Source: JAOUEA01 sp963825685 (GTDB lineage: Bacteria > Actinomycetota > UBA4738 > HRBIN12). From it: a stretch of DNA of 64,000 nt. Below are positions 46,883 through 56,156 of the stretch, piece by piece. Each line of letters begins with the position of its first letter. Position 1 is the first letter of the stretch. Position numbers and translations under genes: made by a program. The DNA lies in assembly GCA_963825685.1 (NCBI GenBank), contig CAWGUD010000005.1, forward strand, positions 1-64,000, written 5' to 3'. The notes beneath the pieces are model-generated. The model did not search any database, was not told where the DNA came from, and saw nothing but the letters and a program-made list of their open reading frames with translations.

Positions 46883-47365
46883 ATGGCCACCACGACGTGC
46901 CCAGCCTGCCGTTCGATCAACCACGAGGGCGTCTCACGCTGCATGAACTGCGGCTCACCGATGGAGCTTCCCGTCGTGCCGATCGGCGTCGACCTCGACG
47001 ACCTGCCTGCGGCCCCACCGCCACAGCCCTCGGCCTACGGCTGGAACGCAGCGGTCGCCCAAGCCCCGACGCCGTCCCGAGCTCGATCGACGGTCCCGGT
47101 GATCGTCGGGGTGATCGCGGTCGTGGCGTTCGTCGCGACGATGGGCATGTGGCTGACGACCTACCCGGAGGTCTCGCTGGGGGTCGGGGTCTTCGGCTCG
47201 GTCCTCGTCGTCGTGAACATCCTCGTGATCATCTTCTGGCTGTGGATGCTGGTCGACGCGATCTCGAGCGCGAGGGTCGGCTGGGCCCTGGCGGTCTTCT
47301 TCCTCGGCGTGTTCGGAGCGTTGGCGTACGCGCTGCTCGGACGCAACCGCGAGCTCAGCTACTGA
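46883..47365 (+). CDS. Zinc-ribbon membrane protein
   Basis: A 160-residue protein with an N-terminal zinc ribbon (CPACRSINHEGVSRCMNC), a proline-rich linker, and three hydrophobic helices (VIVGVIAVVAFVATMGMW, GSVLVVVNILVIIFWLWML, ALAVFFLGVFGALAYALLG). The last two resemble the two-helix PLDc_N-type membrane segment. The ribbon would face the cytoplasm. Function unknown. Preceded by GAGGTCGGATCCGAGAGG, a weak ribosome site. Confidence 0.75.
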   Translation: MATTTCPACRSINHEGVSRCMNCGSPMELPVVPIGVDLDDLPAAPPPQPSAYGWNAAVAQAPTPSRARSTVPVIVGVIAVVAFVATMGMWLTTYPEVSLGVGVFGSVLVVVNILVIIFWLWMLVDAISSARVGWALAVFFLGVFGALAYALLGRNRELSY

Positions 47366-47431
47366 ACGGCGGGGCGCGCGACCCGTTCGATAGCCTTGGG
47401 TGAGAAGGACATCCGACCCAAGGGGACCGTC

Positions 47432-48355
47432 ATGAAGATCACCGTGGTGGGCAGTGGATTCGTCGGGCAGACGACCGCGATGCGTGCGCTCGAGAAGGGC
47501 CTCGGCGACGTCGTGCTGATCGACATCATCGAGGGGAAGCCGCAGGGCCTCGCGCTCGACCTGAAGGAAGCCGCCCCGGTCGAGGGGTACGACCCGTCGA
47601 TCGTCGGCACGAACGACTACGCCGACACGGCCGGCAGCGACATCGTGGTGATCACGGCAGGATTCCCGCGTCAGCCGGGCATGAGCCGCATGGACCTGCT
47701 CGGCAAGAACGCCGACATCATGAACTCGGTGATCTCGCAGGTCGTGCCCGGTTCCCCCGACGCGATCGTCATCGTGGTCTCGAACCCGCTCGACGAGATG
47801 ACCTACCTCGCCGCGGAGGCCTCCGGCTTCCCGAAGGAGCGCGTCTTCGGCATGGCGGGCGTGCTCGACTCCGCACGCCTGCGCTACTTCATCGCCGAGA
47901 TCACCGGCGCACGTCCGTCCGACGTCGACGCGATGACCTCGGGCTCGCACGGCGATGCGATGATCGCGCTGCCACGTCACGCGACGGTCGCCGGGAAGCC
48001 GCTCCCCGAGCTCGTCGACGAGGACACGCTCGAGCAGCTGTTCCAGCGCACGCGCGACGGGGGCGCCGAGATCGTCGGTCTGTTGAAGACCGGGTCGGCG
48101 TACTACGCCCCGAGCGCGTCGGTCACCGCGATGGTCGAGGCGATCGTGAAGGACTCGCACGCGGTGCTGCCGGTCTGCGCGTGGACGACCGGCCAGTACG
48201 GCATCGAGGACACCTACGTCGGGGTGCCGGCCAAGCTCGGCCGCACGGGCATCGAGGAGATCGTGGAGCTCGACCTGAATGAGGACGAGCTCACCGCGTT
48301 GCGGGGCGCCGCCGAGGGCATCCGCGCGAAGTGCGCGGATCTCGCGAAGCTCTAG
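47432..48355 (+). CDS. mdh: Malate dehydrogenase
   Basis: A 307-residue LDH-like malate dehydrogenase: MKITVVGSGFVGQTTAMRA (NAD site), VITAGFPRQPGMSRMDLL with the two substrate arginines, IVVSNPLDEMTYLA, and MTSGSHGDAMIALPRHATV, where the catalytic His is in GSHGD. ATG 47432 is chosen with AAGGGGA upstream; a TAGCCT box lies at about 47391. It oxidises malate to oxaloacetate, feeding the citrate synthase encoded upstream. The frame is intact. Confidence 0.96.
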   Translation: MKITVVGSGFVGQTTAMRALEKGLGDVVLIDIIEGKPQGLALDLKEAAPVEGYDPSIVGTNDYADTAGSDIVVITAGFPRQPGMSRMDLLGKNADIMNSVISQVVPGSPDAIVIVVSNPLDEMTYLAAEASGFPKERVFGMAGVLDSARLRYFIAEITGARPSDVDAMTSGSHGDAMIALPRHATVAGKPLPELVDEDTLEQLFQRTRDGGAEIVGLLKTGSAYYAPSASVTAMVEAIVKDSHAVLPVCAWTTGQYGIEDTYVGVPAKLGRTGIEEIVELDLNEDELTALRGAAEGIRAKCADLAKL

Positions 48356-48425
48356 GACGCCGAGCGCAGGTCTGCATCGCGCGCCGCGACTCGGCAAGGA
48401 CCTCCGTGTTCTGACGCAGGTGAGA

Positions 48426-49016
48426 CTACGGAGCTCCCTGCCGAGTGCCGCCGACCGAGTCGGGTCGTGCGGCCGTCCGGCTCGACCACGACAGCAGGAG
48501 CACCCCGCCCACCACGCCGAGCACCCCGCCCCCGAGCACGGCGAAGGGGCCGGGTGCGAGTTGGGTCACGACGAGCTCCTCCACCTGTTCCCGTTGCTCC
48601 TGGCTCGCGTTCCCCGACGGATCGAGATCGCCCATGATGTCGTCGACGGCGGTCGCTTCGAACCGAGCGGTGGCGGTGATGATCGCGGCTCCTGCGACCG
48701 CGAACGCGACGAACGATGCGGCGACGACCGCGCCCGCGGCGACGCGTCTGGCTCGGGGCGACGACGCCAGCCGCGTGATCGCGAGCCCCACGAGCACGAC
48801 CGCCGCGGCCGCGAGGCAGATCAGCCCGTCGGGAAGGTCGATGCCGAAGTAGGTCGGGGCGAAGGAGTCGGGGAGCCCCTCGAGTGACGACCGGACCCAC
48901 GGCATCAACGCGCCGACCCCGATCAGCAGTCCTCCGAGCGCCGTGAGGCCGAAGCCCGCCAGGCGCATCGACGTGTCGCTGCCGGTGTCGGCGGGGACTT
49001 CGGAGGGCTCGCTCAT
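48426..49016 (-). CDS. Four-helix membrane protein
   Basis: A 196-residue protein starting at ATG 49016 (MSEPSEVPADTGSD). Helices: LAGFGLTALGGLLIGVGALMPW, LICLAAAAVVLVGLAITRL, VAAGAVVAASFVAFAVAGAAI and GPFAVLGGGVLGVVGGVLLLSW, with an acidic extracytoplasmic stretch (DDIMGDLDPSGNASQEQRE) between helices 3 and 4. The N-terminal start further upstream would lie in arginine-rich non-coding-like sequence. No named family. Divergent from the small Cys-rich gene. Confidence 0.7.
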   Translation of the reverse strand: MSEPSEVPADTGSDTSMRLAGFGLTALGGLLIGVGALMPWVRSSLEGLPDSFAPTYFGIDLPDGLICLAAAAVVLVGLAITRLASSPRARRVAAGAVVAASFVAFAVAGAAIITATARFEATAVDDIMGDLDPSGNASQEQREQVEELVVTQLAPGPFAVLGGGVLGVVGGVLLLSWSSRTAARPDSVGGTRQGAP

Positions 49017-49078
49017 CGGCGCATCGTGGCATCCCATGCACGTCGCACCAAGCACCCGGCTCCGACACGGCACGCGGG

Positions 49079-49084
49079 TAGCAT
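49079..49084 (+). promoter_or_regulatory. -10 box of a leaderless transcript (small Cys-rich gene)
   Basis: TAGCAT lies 6 nt before the ATG at 49091. Confidence 0.5.
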
Positions 49085-49090
49085 CGAGAC

Positions 49091-49258
49091 ATGGCGACGT
49101 TCCGTGAACAGGTGCGCTACCACGCGAGCTCGTTCTTCACGAACTGGCGCAACCCCGACTACGGGTTCGTCGAGAAGGTCGGGCTCACGTTCCGAAACCG
49201 CGCGAAGTCACTCGTGAACGGCGGCTGCTGCGGGAACCACGGTCAACCCGGCTGTTGA
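49091..49258 (+). CDS. Small Cys-rich protein ending CCGNHGQPGC (55 aa)
   Basis: A 55-residue protein: MATFREQVRYHASSFFTNW, then a basic helix (NRAKSLVNGG), ending CCGNHGQPGC. I believe short actinobacterial proteins ending in a CCGNYGEPGC-like motif are common; their function is not known to me, and the Cys/His cluster suggests metal or redox binding. The TGA stop is followed in the same frame by 21 more sense codons (LEDWDPGRGPHGNHDHPHHD) with GC-rich third positions up to a second TGA at 49322, and by a hairpin; see findings. Confidence 0.7.
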   Translation: MATFREQVRYHASSFFTNWRNPDYGFVEKVGLTFRNRAKSLVNGGCCGNHGQPGC

Positions 49259-49329
49259 CGCCTGGAGGACTGGGACCCCGGTCGGGGCCCCCACGGGAAC
49301 CACGACCATCCGCACCACGACTGACCGGG

Positions 49330-50412
49330 TCAGCTCGGGCCGGGCTCCCATGCGGTGACCTGCATCGCGATCTCCTCGGCGACCTGCATCGTCGTCGAGG
49401 AACCTCCGAGGTCGGGGGTGCGCACGTCGCGGCGCACGAGCACCTCGTCGACCGCCCACTCCACGTTCTCGGCGGCCGCGAGCTCACCGATGTGACGCAG
49501 CAGCATCGCGCCCGACAGGATCATCGCGATCGGGTTCGCCTTCCCTTGGCCGGCGATGTCGGGCGCGCTGCCGTGCACCGGCTCGAACACCGCGTACTCC
49601 CAGCCGATGTTGGCCCCGGGGATCAGGCCGAGGCCGCCGACGAGCCCGGCGCACAGGTCGCTGATGATGTCGCCGTAGAGGTTGGGCAGTAGCAGCACGT
49701 CGAAGTCGCCGGGCATGCGGGCGAGGCGGCTCGTGAGGTGGTCGATCTGGATCTCCTCCCACGCCACGTCCGGGTAGGCGCGAGACTCCTCCTCCGCGGT
49801 GCGCAGGAACAGGCCGTCGGAGTAGCGCATCACGTTGGCCTTGTGGCCGACGGTGACCTTCTTCCGACCGTTGCGCTGCGCGTACTCGAAGGCGAACCGC
49901 ACGATGCGCCGCGTGCCGCTGACGCTGATCGGCTTCACGGTGATGCCGGCGTCCTCGCGCAGCTCGTACCCACCGAGCGCCCGGAGCTCCTCCCGCAGGG
50001 CCGCGGCCTCGGGGGAGCCGCGCTCGAACTCGATGCCGGCGTAGAGGTCCTCGGTGTTCTCGCGCACGACCACGAGGTCGACGCTCGGGTGGCGGATCGG
50101 CACGCCCGGCAGCGCCCGCGCGGGGCGCACGGCGCCGAACAGGTCGAGCCCTTGGCGCAGGGCGACGTTCACGCTGCGGAACCCGGTGCCGACCGGGGTC
50201 GTGATCGGGCCCTTGAGCGCCACCCGGCTCTCGCGGATCGCGTCGAGGGTCTCCTCGGGCATCAGCTCGCCGTAGTCGTCGAGCGCGGCGGTGCCGGCGG
50301 GGCGCTCGATCCACTCGATGCCGACGTCGGCGGCGTCGAGCACGATGCGGGCGGCCGCGGCCACCTCGGGGCCGATGCCGTCGCCGGGGATCAGGGTCAC
50401 GCGGTGGGCCAT
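49330..50412 (-). CDS. Isocitrate/isopropylmalate-type dehydrogenase 2
   Basis: An intact 360-residue beta-decarboxylating dehydrogenase starting MAHRVTLIPGDGIGPEVA at ATG 50412. It has FRSVNVALRQGLDLFGAVRP, VVVRENTEDLYAGIEF, TVGHKANVMRYSDGLF with the catalytic Lys, LPNLYGDIISDLCAGLVGG and PVHGSAPDIAGQGKANP. The NAD-dependent isocitrate dehydrogenase subgroup is most likely; 3-isopropylmalate dehydrogenase is possible, but no leuC/leuD is near. It is a paralogue of the enzyme at 45739-46828 (same motifs, clearly diverged). Confidence 0.9.
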   Translation of the reverse strand: MAHRVTLIPGDGIGPEVAAAARIVLDAADVGIEWIERPAGTAALDDYGELMPEETLDAIRESRVALKGPITTPVGTGFRSVNVALRQGLDLFGAVRPARALPGVPIRHPSVDLVVVRENTEDLYAGIEFERGSPEAAALREELRALGGYELREDAGITVKPISVSGTRRIVRFAFEYAQRNGRKKVTVGHKANVMRYSDGLFLRTAEEESRAYPDVAWEEIQIDHLTSRLARMPGDFDVLLLPNLYGDIISDLCAGLVGGLGLIPGANIGWEYAVFEPVHGSAPDIAGQGKANPIAMILSGAMLLRHIGELAAAENVEWAVDEVLVRRDVRTPDLGGSSTTMQVAEEIAMQVTAWEPGPS

Positions 50413-50461
50413 CGCGCGGAACGATACCGGAGCCACGGGCAGCGACTCCCGGCGATCGTGC

Positions 50462-51141
50462 TTACGGGCCCCCGATCGCGTCGCCCAGGATCTTCAACCC
50501 GAGCACGAGGAGCAGCACCATCATGATCGCGGCGTTGTGGTCGGCCATGAACCCTCGGACCGCGTTCGAGGGGGCCGCGGTGGCGCTCGAGGTGCGACGA
50601 GCGCGAAGATCACGGCTCCGACGACCGTGATCGAGCCGATCGCGACGAAGACGGCGTCGGCGAGCAGGCGCTCGCCGGTCTCGAGCCCGGCCTGCGCGAT
50701 CGACGCGGACGCCGCCACGGTCAGCGCCAGGTTCTTCGGGTTCGCCGCCGACAGCAGCGAGGCCGAGCACCGAGCGCCCGTGGCCACGCGATCGAGCCCA
50801 TGCTCGCCATCCAGCGCGGGCATCTCGGCCTGCTCGCCGGGCTGGGGACGCTTCCGCCACTGCCGAAGCGGCCATCAGCAGGAAGAGCACGCCGATCGCG
50901 GCGAGGCCCCAGCGGACACCGTCGTCGGTCGCGCTGTCGCGTCTCGGATGCGCCGCTCGGCGAGCAGGGTGACGGCGACGCTCACCGCGCCGAGCCCGAC
51001 CACCCAGCCGATCGCGAACGCGGGGCCGGCGGTGCGCGCCTGAGGGCTGCCCAGCACCAGCACGACGGCGACGATCGGGATCGGGCTAAGGGCGACCGCA
51101 GCGGCGGCCGGCAGCAGGTCGCCGATGACGTCGGTCAGCAT
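50462..51141 (-). CDS. GAP/Sap-type LysE-like membrane protein (several frame breaks)
   Basis: Hydrophobic segments in three frames belong together: MLTDVIGDLLPAAAAVALSP, PIPIVAVVLVLGSPQARTAG, FAIGWVVGLGAVSVAVTLL, LLSAANPKNLALTVAASASI, FVAIGSITVVGAVIFALVA and FMADHNAAIMMVLLLVLG. This is the six-helix layout of the LysE-like GAP (Sap) family, which in mycobacteria helps export glycolipids. At least three breaks occur (near 50930, 50770 and 50590). The gene starts at ATG 51141 and ends at TAA 50462. Substrate unknown. Confidence 0.65.
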
Positions 51142-51191
51142 CGCGGCAGTGTCCCAGGGTTACCGTCGATGTATGACGCGGATCGGAGGCG

Positions 51192-54100
51192 TCAGCGGAT
51201 CCAGATCTGGGAGATCAGGACGCCCCCGAGCTGTGGGTTCGCTTGGGCGTTGCCCACCCGCTCCGACACCAGGTAGAGGTTGTTGCCGGTCAGGTACGGC
51301 ACGATCGGCGAGAGATCGACGACGTCGTGGTCGATCGCCTCGAACGCCTTCGCGGACTCGAACGGATCGGTGAGCCTCAGGTCCAGCGCCCGTTGGATGC
51401 GGCGGTCGAGGTCGGGGCGACAGAAGTCGAACACGTTGAAGGAGACCTGCTCGGCGCCCTCGATCGAATGGACTCCCGACGGCGACACGCAGGCGAGCAG
51501 CGGCGCGAGGAAGTCGGCGGCGGACTGGTACGCCGAGGCCCAGCCGGTCAGGGCTATGTCGGCGTCCGGCGGCAGGGTACCCCTCCTGAGGAGCCCGGGC
51601 TCATCCTGAGTCACGAGCCTGACCTCGACGTCGTACCCGAGGTCGCGCAGGGTCGGGACGAAACGGCTGGCGACGTCCTCCTGGAACTGCGTGATCGCCA
51701 CCACCACCTCGTCACCCGCGGTGCCGGATCGACGGACCAGCTCCCGGGCTTGGGTGAGGTCCGGCCCCGCCCAGGAGCCATCGACGTCGCCGGGCTGCCC
51801 GAACGGGCAGAAGGGGGCGTACCCGGGGATGTTCGGCGGGATCACCTGACAGGTCACGGGAGTCTCCTGCACGAGTCCGGTCGTCAGGAAGAACTCAGCG
51901 AGCGCCGAGCGGTCGAGTGCGCTCGCGAACGCCCGGCGCGCGTCGACGTTCTCGAAGGGGCCGTCCACCGTGTCGAGGGCGAGGCCGAAGATCAGGAACG
52001 CCTGGGACCGCACCAGCTGATCGGAAGCCCGGCGGTCGAGCGCGTCGAGCAGCTCGACGGGCACGCCGTCCGCGGTCAGGTCCGCGTCGCCCTGTTCCAC
52101 CCTCGCCACCTGCTCGTCGGGAAGGACCCCCGCGACGACCTCGACACGATCGGCGAACGCCGAGGGTTGCGCGTCGGCCGACCATTCCCGGAACTCCTCG
52201 TTCCGCGTCAGCACGACCGAGCCGTCGTCGTCGACCTCGCTGATCACGTACGGGCCCGTGCCGGGGACGGGCTCCTCGATCTTCGAGGGGGGTGTCCGCC
52301 GGCAGGATCGCAAAGTTGACGCTCGCGAGGATGGTGAGGAAGTCCGGGGAGTCCCGAACGAGTCGGAACGTGACCGTGCGGGCGCTCTCGTCGGCGATCA
52401 CCCCGCGAGACAGGTCGCACCCCTCGGGTCCCTGCTCTGTGCACGACGATCCGCCGACCAGCTCCGGCAGCAGCGATCGAGCCCATCCGCTGCCCATCGT
52501 GTAGATCCGCTCGAACGTCGTTACGACGTCCTGGGGTGTGACCTCCCTGCCGTCGGAGAATCGGATGCCCGTCCCGGAGCCGGAACGTGTAGGTGCGGCC
52601 GTCGTCGGTGGGTACGGGCACGGTGGACGCCAGGCCGGCGACCACGGTGAGGCCGGCCGCGCCGCCGGCACGACGGTAGCGTGACGAGGCCGTCGTACAC
52701 GGTCGAGATGATCGAGGCGGCGGACCCGGCGGCATCGGGGCTGGCGGGGTCGATCGTGGTGAGCCCTGTCTCCGACACGATCCGCAACGTTCCCCCGCGA
52801 TGCGAGGCCGGAGACGCCTGCACGCCGACCCACACGCCGTCGCCGTCGGCCGCGAGGGCGCGCGGCTGCGTTCCCGACCTCGAACGTGTCGGTGACGTCG
52901 GTGGTGGAGGCGTCGATCCGCTCGATCGTTCCGCCCGCGTCGGCGGCCCAGGCCGCCTCGTCGCCGGCAGTGAGGGCGACGGGTGAGCCGGCGAGCCGTG
53001 CGGTGCCCGTCACGACTGCCGGTCGAGGGGTCGATGCGGGTCACGGTCCCGTCCTCGGCGTTCGCGACCCAGAGGGCCCCCGCCCCGTGGGCGATCGACA
53101 CGGCGGGCCCTGCCGACGGGGATCGACTGGGTCACGCCGTCGCCGCTCGCCGACCCGGCTGACGGTCCCCGCGCCACGGTTGGCGACCCAGATGGCACCG
53201 GACGCGGCCGCCAGCGACGACCGGGCGATCGCCCACGGGATAGGTCTCGATCACCGTCCCGTCGCCCGCGTCGATCTCGGTCACGGTGGCATCGACGCTG
53301 TTCGCCACCCAGACCCGGCCGTCGTCGGCGGCGATGCCCGACGGGTCCGTTGCCGACCACGATCGTGTCCACGACCCGGTGAGCGCCGCGGGTCGACGAC
53401 GGAGATCGTGCGGTCGTCGGTGTTGGCGACCCAGACGAACCCCTCGGCGGTCGTCACCCCCGTCGGTCCGGCACCGACCGGGATGCGCTCGTCTATCCGA
53501 TAGGTCTCGGGGTCGAGGCGGACGAGCGTGCTCGACTCCTGATCGGTGACCCACAGCGCCCCCGATCCTCGGGCGATGCCGCGAGGGAGCTCGCCGACCT
53601 CGATGGACCCTTCGAGACCGCCTGAGCCGCCGAGGAGACCGACGGCCCCCGCCGCGATCGTCGTCGGCTCGTCGCGGATCAGGACGACGACGGTGGCGAC
53701 CGCGAGGGCGATCGCCACGCCGGCCGCGACGAGGATGCGGCCGACCGGGCGACGAGGAGCGGCCTCGGGCGCCGGCAATGCCGCCTGCAGCCGCTCGGCA
53801 GGATCGACTCCTTCGGGCACGACCCGCACCAGCTCGACCGGATCCGTGAGGTTCTTGAGCCGCACCGTGCCCTTGTCGAGGTAGCGCACGCCCTCGACCT
53901 TGCGCGCGAGGTGGGTGACGCCGCGGCTCGCGAGGATCTCGCCGGCCTTCGCCTGCCCGCAGAGGCGGGCGGCGAGGTTCAGCGCGCCTCCCCGGTAGCC
54001 GCCTTCGACGGGCACGGCCTCGCCGGCATCGAGCCCGATCCCCACGGGCAGCGGCAGCTCGGGGTCGTCGATCGTCTCCTCGACGAAGCGCTCCTGCAGG

Positions 54101-54375
54101 TCGACGGCCGCCCGCACGGCCTGGCGCGTCGACGTGAACACCGCGAGGGCCTCGTCGCCACGGAGCTCGATGACCTCACCGCCGCGTTGGGCGACCACCT
54201 CGCGGGCGATGCCGGCGAACTTGGCGGCGAGCTTGGCGGCCACCTCGTCGCCGCGCTGCTGGGTGAACAGGGTCCAGCCGCGGACGTCGGCGATCAGGAA
54301 CGTGCGGATCTGGCCCTCTTCGGCCTCAGCTCCCTGGCTGCTCGGCTCGTCCCCCAACGACTCCTCCCCCGGCAT
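51192..54375 (-). CDS. Class III cyclase + TM + beta-propeller + SBP_bac_5 fusion (many frame breaks)
   Basis: Pieces in order from ATG 54375: a cyclase domain (LIADVRGWTLFTQQRGDE with metal Asp, ELRGDEALAVF with the second, GGALNLAARL with Asn and Arg); a helix near residue 220 (ILVAAGVAIALAVATVVVL); a YncE/virginiamycin-lyase-like propeller (SGALWVTDQESSTLVRLDP, GFVWVANTDDRTISVVD, GRVWVANSVDATVTEID); and a type 5 substrate-binding protein (GIRFSDGREVTPQDVVTTFE, GTGPYVISEVDDDGSVVLTR, DARRAFASALDRSALAEFF). About eight breaks lie between 53400 and 52290; total ~1060 residues. The Lys position of the cyclase is Glu. The binding domain would be outside the membrane, the cyclase inside. Confidence 0.7.
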
Positions 54376-54425
54376 GTTGGGAGGAGCCTACGCTTCGTTG
54401 CACCGCAGGGCTACGCAACTGCCAC

Positions 54426-55190
54426 TCAGAAGCGATCGAACAGGATCGAGCGCTTCACTTCCTGGATCGCCTTCGTCACCTGGATGCCGCGCGGGCAGGC
54501 ATCGGTGCAGTTGAAGGTGGTGCGGCAGCGGAAGACGCCGGTCTTCTCCGAGAGGATCTTCAGCCGCTCGCGGCCGGCCTCGTCGCGCGAGTCGAAGATG
54601 AACCGATGCGCGTTCACGATCGCGGCGGGGCCGATGTATCCCTCGTCGCCCCAGAAGATCGGGCACGAGGTGGTGCAGGCCGCGCACAGGATGCACTTCG
54701 TCGTGTCGTCGAACCGGGCGCGCTCCTCGGCCGACTGCAGGCGTTCCTTCTCGGGCTCGCCGGAGTCGTTGATCAGGAACGGCAGCACGCTCTTGTAGCC
54801 CTCGAGGAAGGGGTCCATGTCGACGATCAGGTCCTTCAGCACCGGCAGGCCGCGGATCGGTTCGATCGTGACCTTCGGGCCCACGTCGTCGACGAGCAGC
54901 TTGCACGCGAGGGCGTTGCGGCCGTTGATCAGCATCGCGTCGGAGCCGCAGATGCCGTGGGCGCACGACCGCCGGAAGCTCAGCGTGCCGTCGTGGTACC
55001 ACTTCACCTGGTGCAGCACCTCGACGAGGCGGTCGAGCGGGTCGGCCTGCACCGTGAACTCGTCCCACCAGGAATCCTGCGAGATCTCGGGGTTGAACCG
55101 GCGGATCTTCAGCGTGAGCGTGACCTGGCCGGTGGAGGCGCCGGCGCGCCGGCGGTCGGAGTCCTGCAGCACGTCGGCCGGCGTCGCCAT
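54426..55190 (-). CDS. sdhB: Succinate dehydrogenase iron-sulfur subunit
   Basis: A 254-residue SdhB: the plant-type 2Fe-2S motif CAHGICGSDAMLINGRNALAC, then the 4Fe-4S motif CILCAACTTSCP and the 3Fe-4S region CRTTFNCTDACPRGI. It passes electrons from SdhA to quinone through the membrane anchor. The ATG at 55190 overlaps the sdhA stop (TGATG). It ends 50 nt before the fusion cyclase gene. No SdhC/D anchor gene is seen in the window; they may precede the lost sdhA half. Confidence 0.96.
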   Translation of the reverse strand: MATPADVLQDSDRRRAGASTGQVTLTLKIRRFNPEISQDSWWDEFTVQADPLDRLVEVLHQVKWYHDGTLSFRRSCAHGICGSDAMLINGRNALACKLLVDDVGPKVTIEPIRGLPVLKDLIVDMDPFLEGYKSVLPFLINDSGEPEKERLQSAEERARFDDTTKCILCAACTTSCPIFWGDEGYIGPAAIVNAHRFIFDSRDEAGRERLKILSEKTGVFRCRTTFNCTDACPRGIQVTKAIQEVKRSILFDRF

Positions 55191-56097
55191 CAGTACTTCC
55201 TCTCCATGGGCACGTAGGGACCCATCTTCACGGGCTTGAAGTCCAGCCGGATCGAGCCGTCGTCGTTGCGGTAGGCGAGCGTGTGCTTCAGCCAGTTCGC
55301 GTCGTCGCGCAGCGGGTGGTCGTCGCGGTAGTGGGCCCCGCGGCTCTCGGTGCGGGCGCGCGCGCTGACCACGAGGGCCTGCGCGCAGTCGAGCAGGTAG
55401 CCGACCTCGACGGTCTCCATCAGGTCGGTGTTGTACAGGGCGCCCTTGTCGGTGATCGCGACCCGCGCGTAGCGCTCCTGCAACCCGCCGATGATCTCCT
55501 CCATCTTCGACAGGCTCTCCTCGCTGCGCACGACGAACGCGAGGTCGAACATGTTCGTCTGCAGCTCCTTGCGGATGTCGGCCGCGTTGTCGCCCTCGGA
55601 ACGCTCGAGCACCCCGTTCAGCATCGAGAGGGTCCGCTCGGTGGGTCGCTCCGGCACGTCGGCGAGCGCGGCTTCCTTGGCATGGCGAGCGGCGTCGGCT
55701 CCCGCGCGGCGACCGAACACGACGAGGTCGAGCAGCGAGTTCGTGCCGAGCCGGTTCGCCCCGTGCACGCTGACGCACGCGCACTCGCCGGCGGCGTACA
55801 GCCCCGGGATCGGCGTCTCCTCGGGGCCCGTGACGACCCGGCCGTCGACGTCGGTCGGGATGCCGCCCATCGCGTAGTGGGCGGTCGGCTGGATCGGCAC
55901 CGGCTCCTTCGTCGGCTCGACCTTGAGGTAGACGCGGGCGAACTCGGTGATGTCGGGCAGCTTCTCCTCGATCACCTTCGGGTCGAGGTGGGTGATGTCG
56001 AGGTAGGCCCAGTCGGCGTTCGGCCCGCCGCCGCGCCCCTCCTTGATCTCCTGGTAGATCGCGCGGCTCGAGGCCCGCGAACCCTCGTGTCCGCACG
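55190..56097 (-). CDS. sdhA: Succinate dehydrogenase flavoprotein subunit, C-terminal half only
   Basis: Homology runs from SRAIYQEIKEGRGG (near 56085) through HYAMGGIPTDVDGRV, the FAD motif PGLYAAGECACVSVHGANRL and GTNSLLDLVVFGRR, to RTESRGAHYRDDHPLRDD with the active-site region, ending MGPYVPMERKY. About 300 of the usual ~580 residues are present; the N-terminal FAD-binding Rossmann half is absent, and the sequence beyond ~56100 belongs to the tyrA leader. The cut is abrupt and the remaining part is perfectly conserved, so a contig junction is as likely as a real deletion. Confidence 0.88.
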
Positions 56098-56120
56098 AGC
56101 CGTACACTGATCTGACCCCC
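56085..56120. other. Probable sequence junction inside sdhA
   Basis: sdhA homology ends here and a different gene set begins. On the left, single-base indels are frequent; on the right, the tyrA-aroA-remA-gmk genes are all intact. Gene content also changes (see findings). The exact break cannot be fixed by eye within ~40 bp. Confidence 0.55.
56103..56108 (+). promoter_or_regulatory. Possible -10 box for tyrA
   Basis: TACACT, 48 nt before the tyrA ATG. It lies at the suspected junction, so it may belong to the left-hand sequence. Confidence 0.3.
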
Positions 56121-56137
56121 GGATGGACATTCCGGGG
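56117..56137 (+). promoter_or_regulatory. Hairpin in the tyrA leader
   Basis: CCCCGGA (56117-56123) and TCCGGGG (56131-56137) form a 7-bp stem with a 7-nt loop, 19 nt before the tyrA ATG. Function unknown. Confidence 0.4.
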
Positions 56138-56156
56138 CTGGCAAGGGGATACAGCC

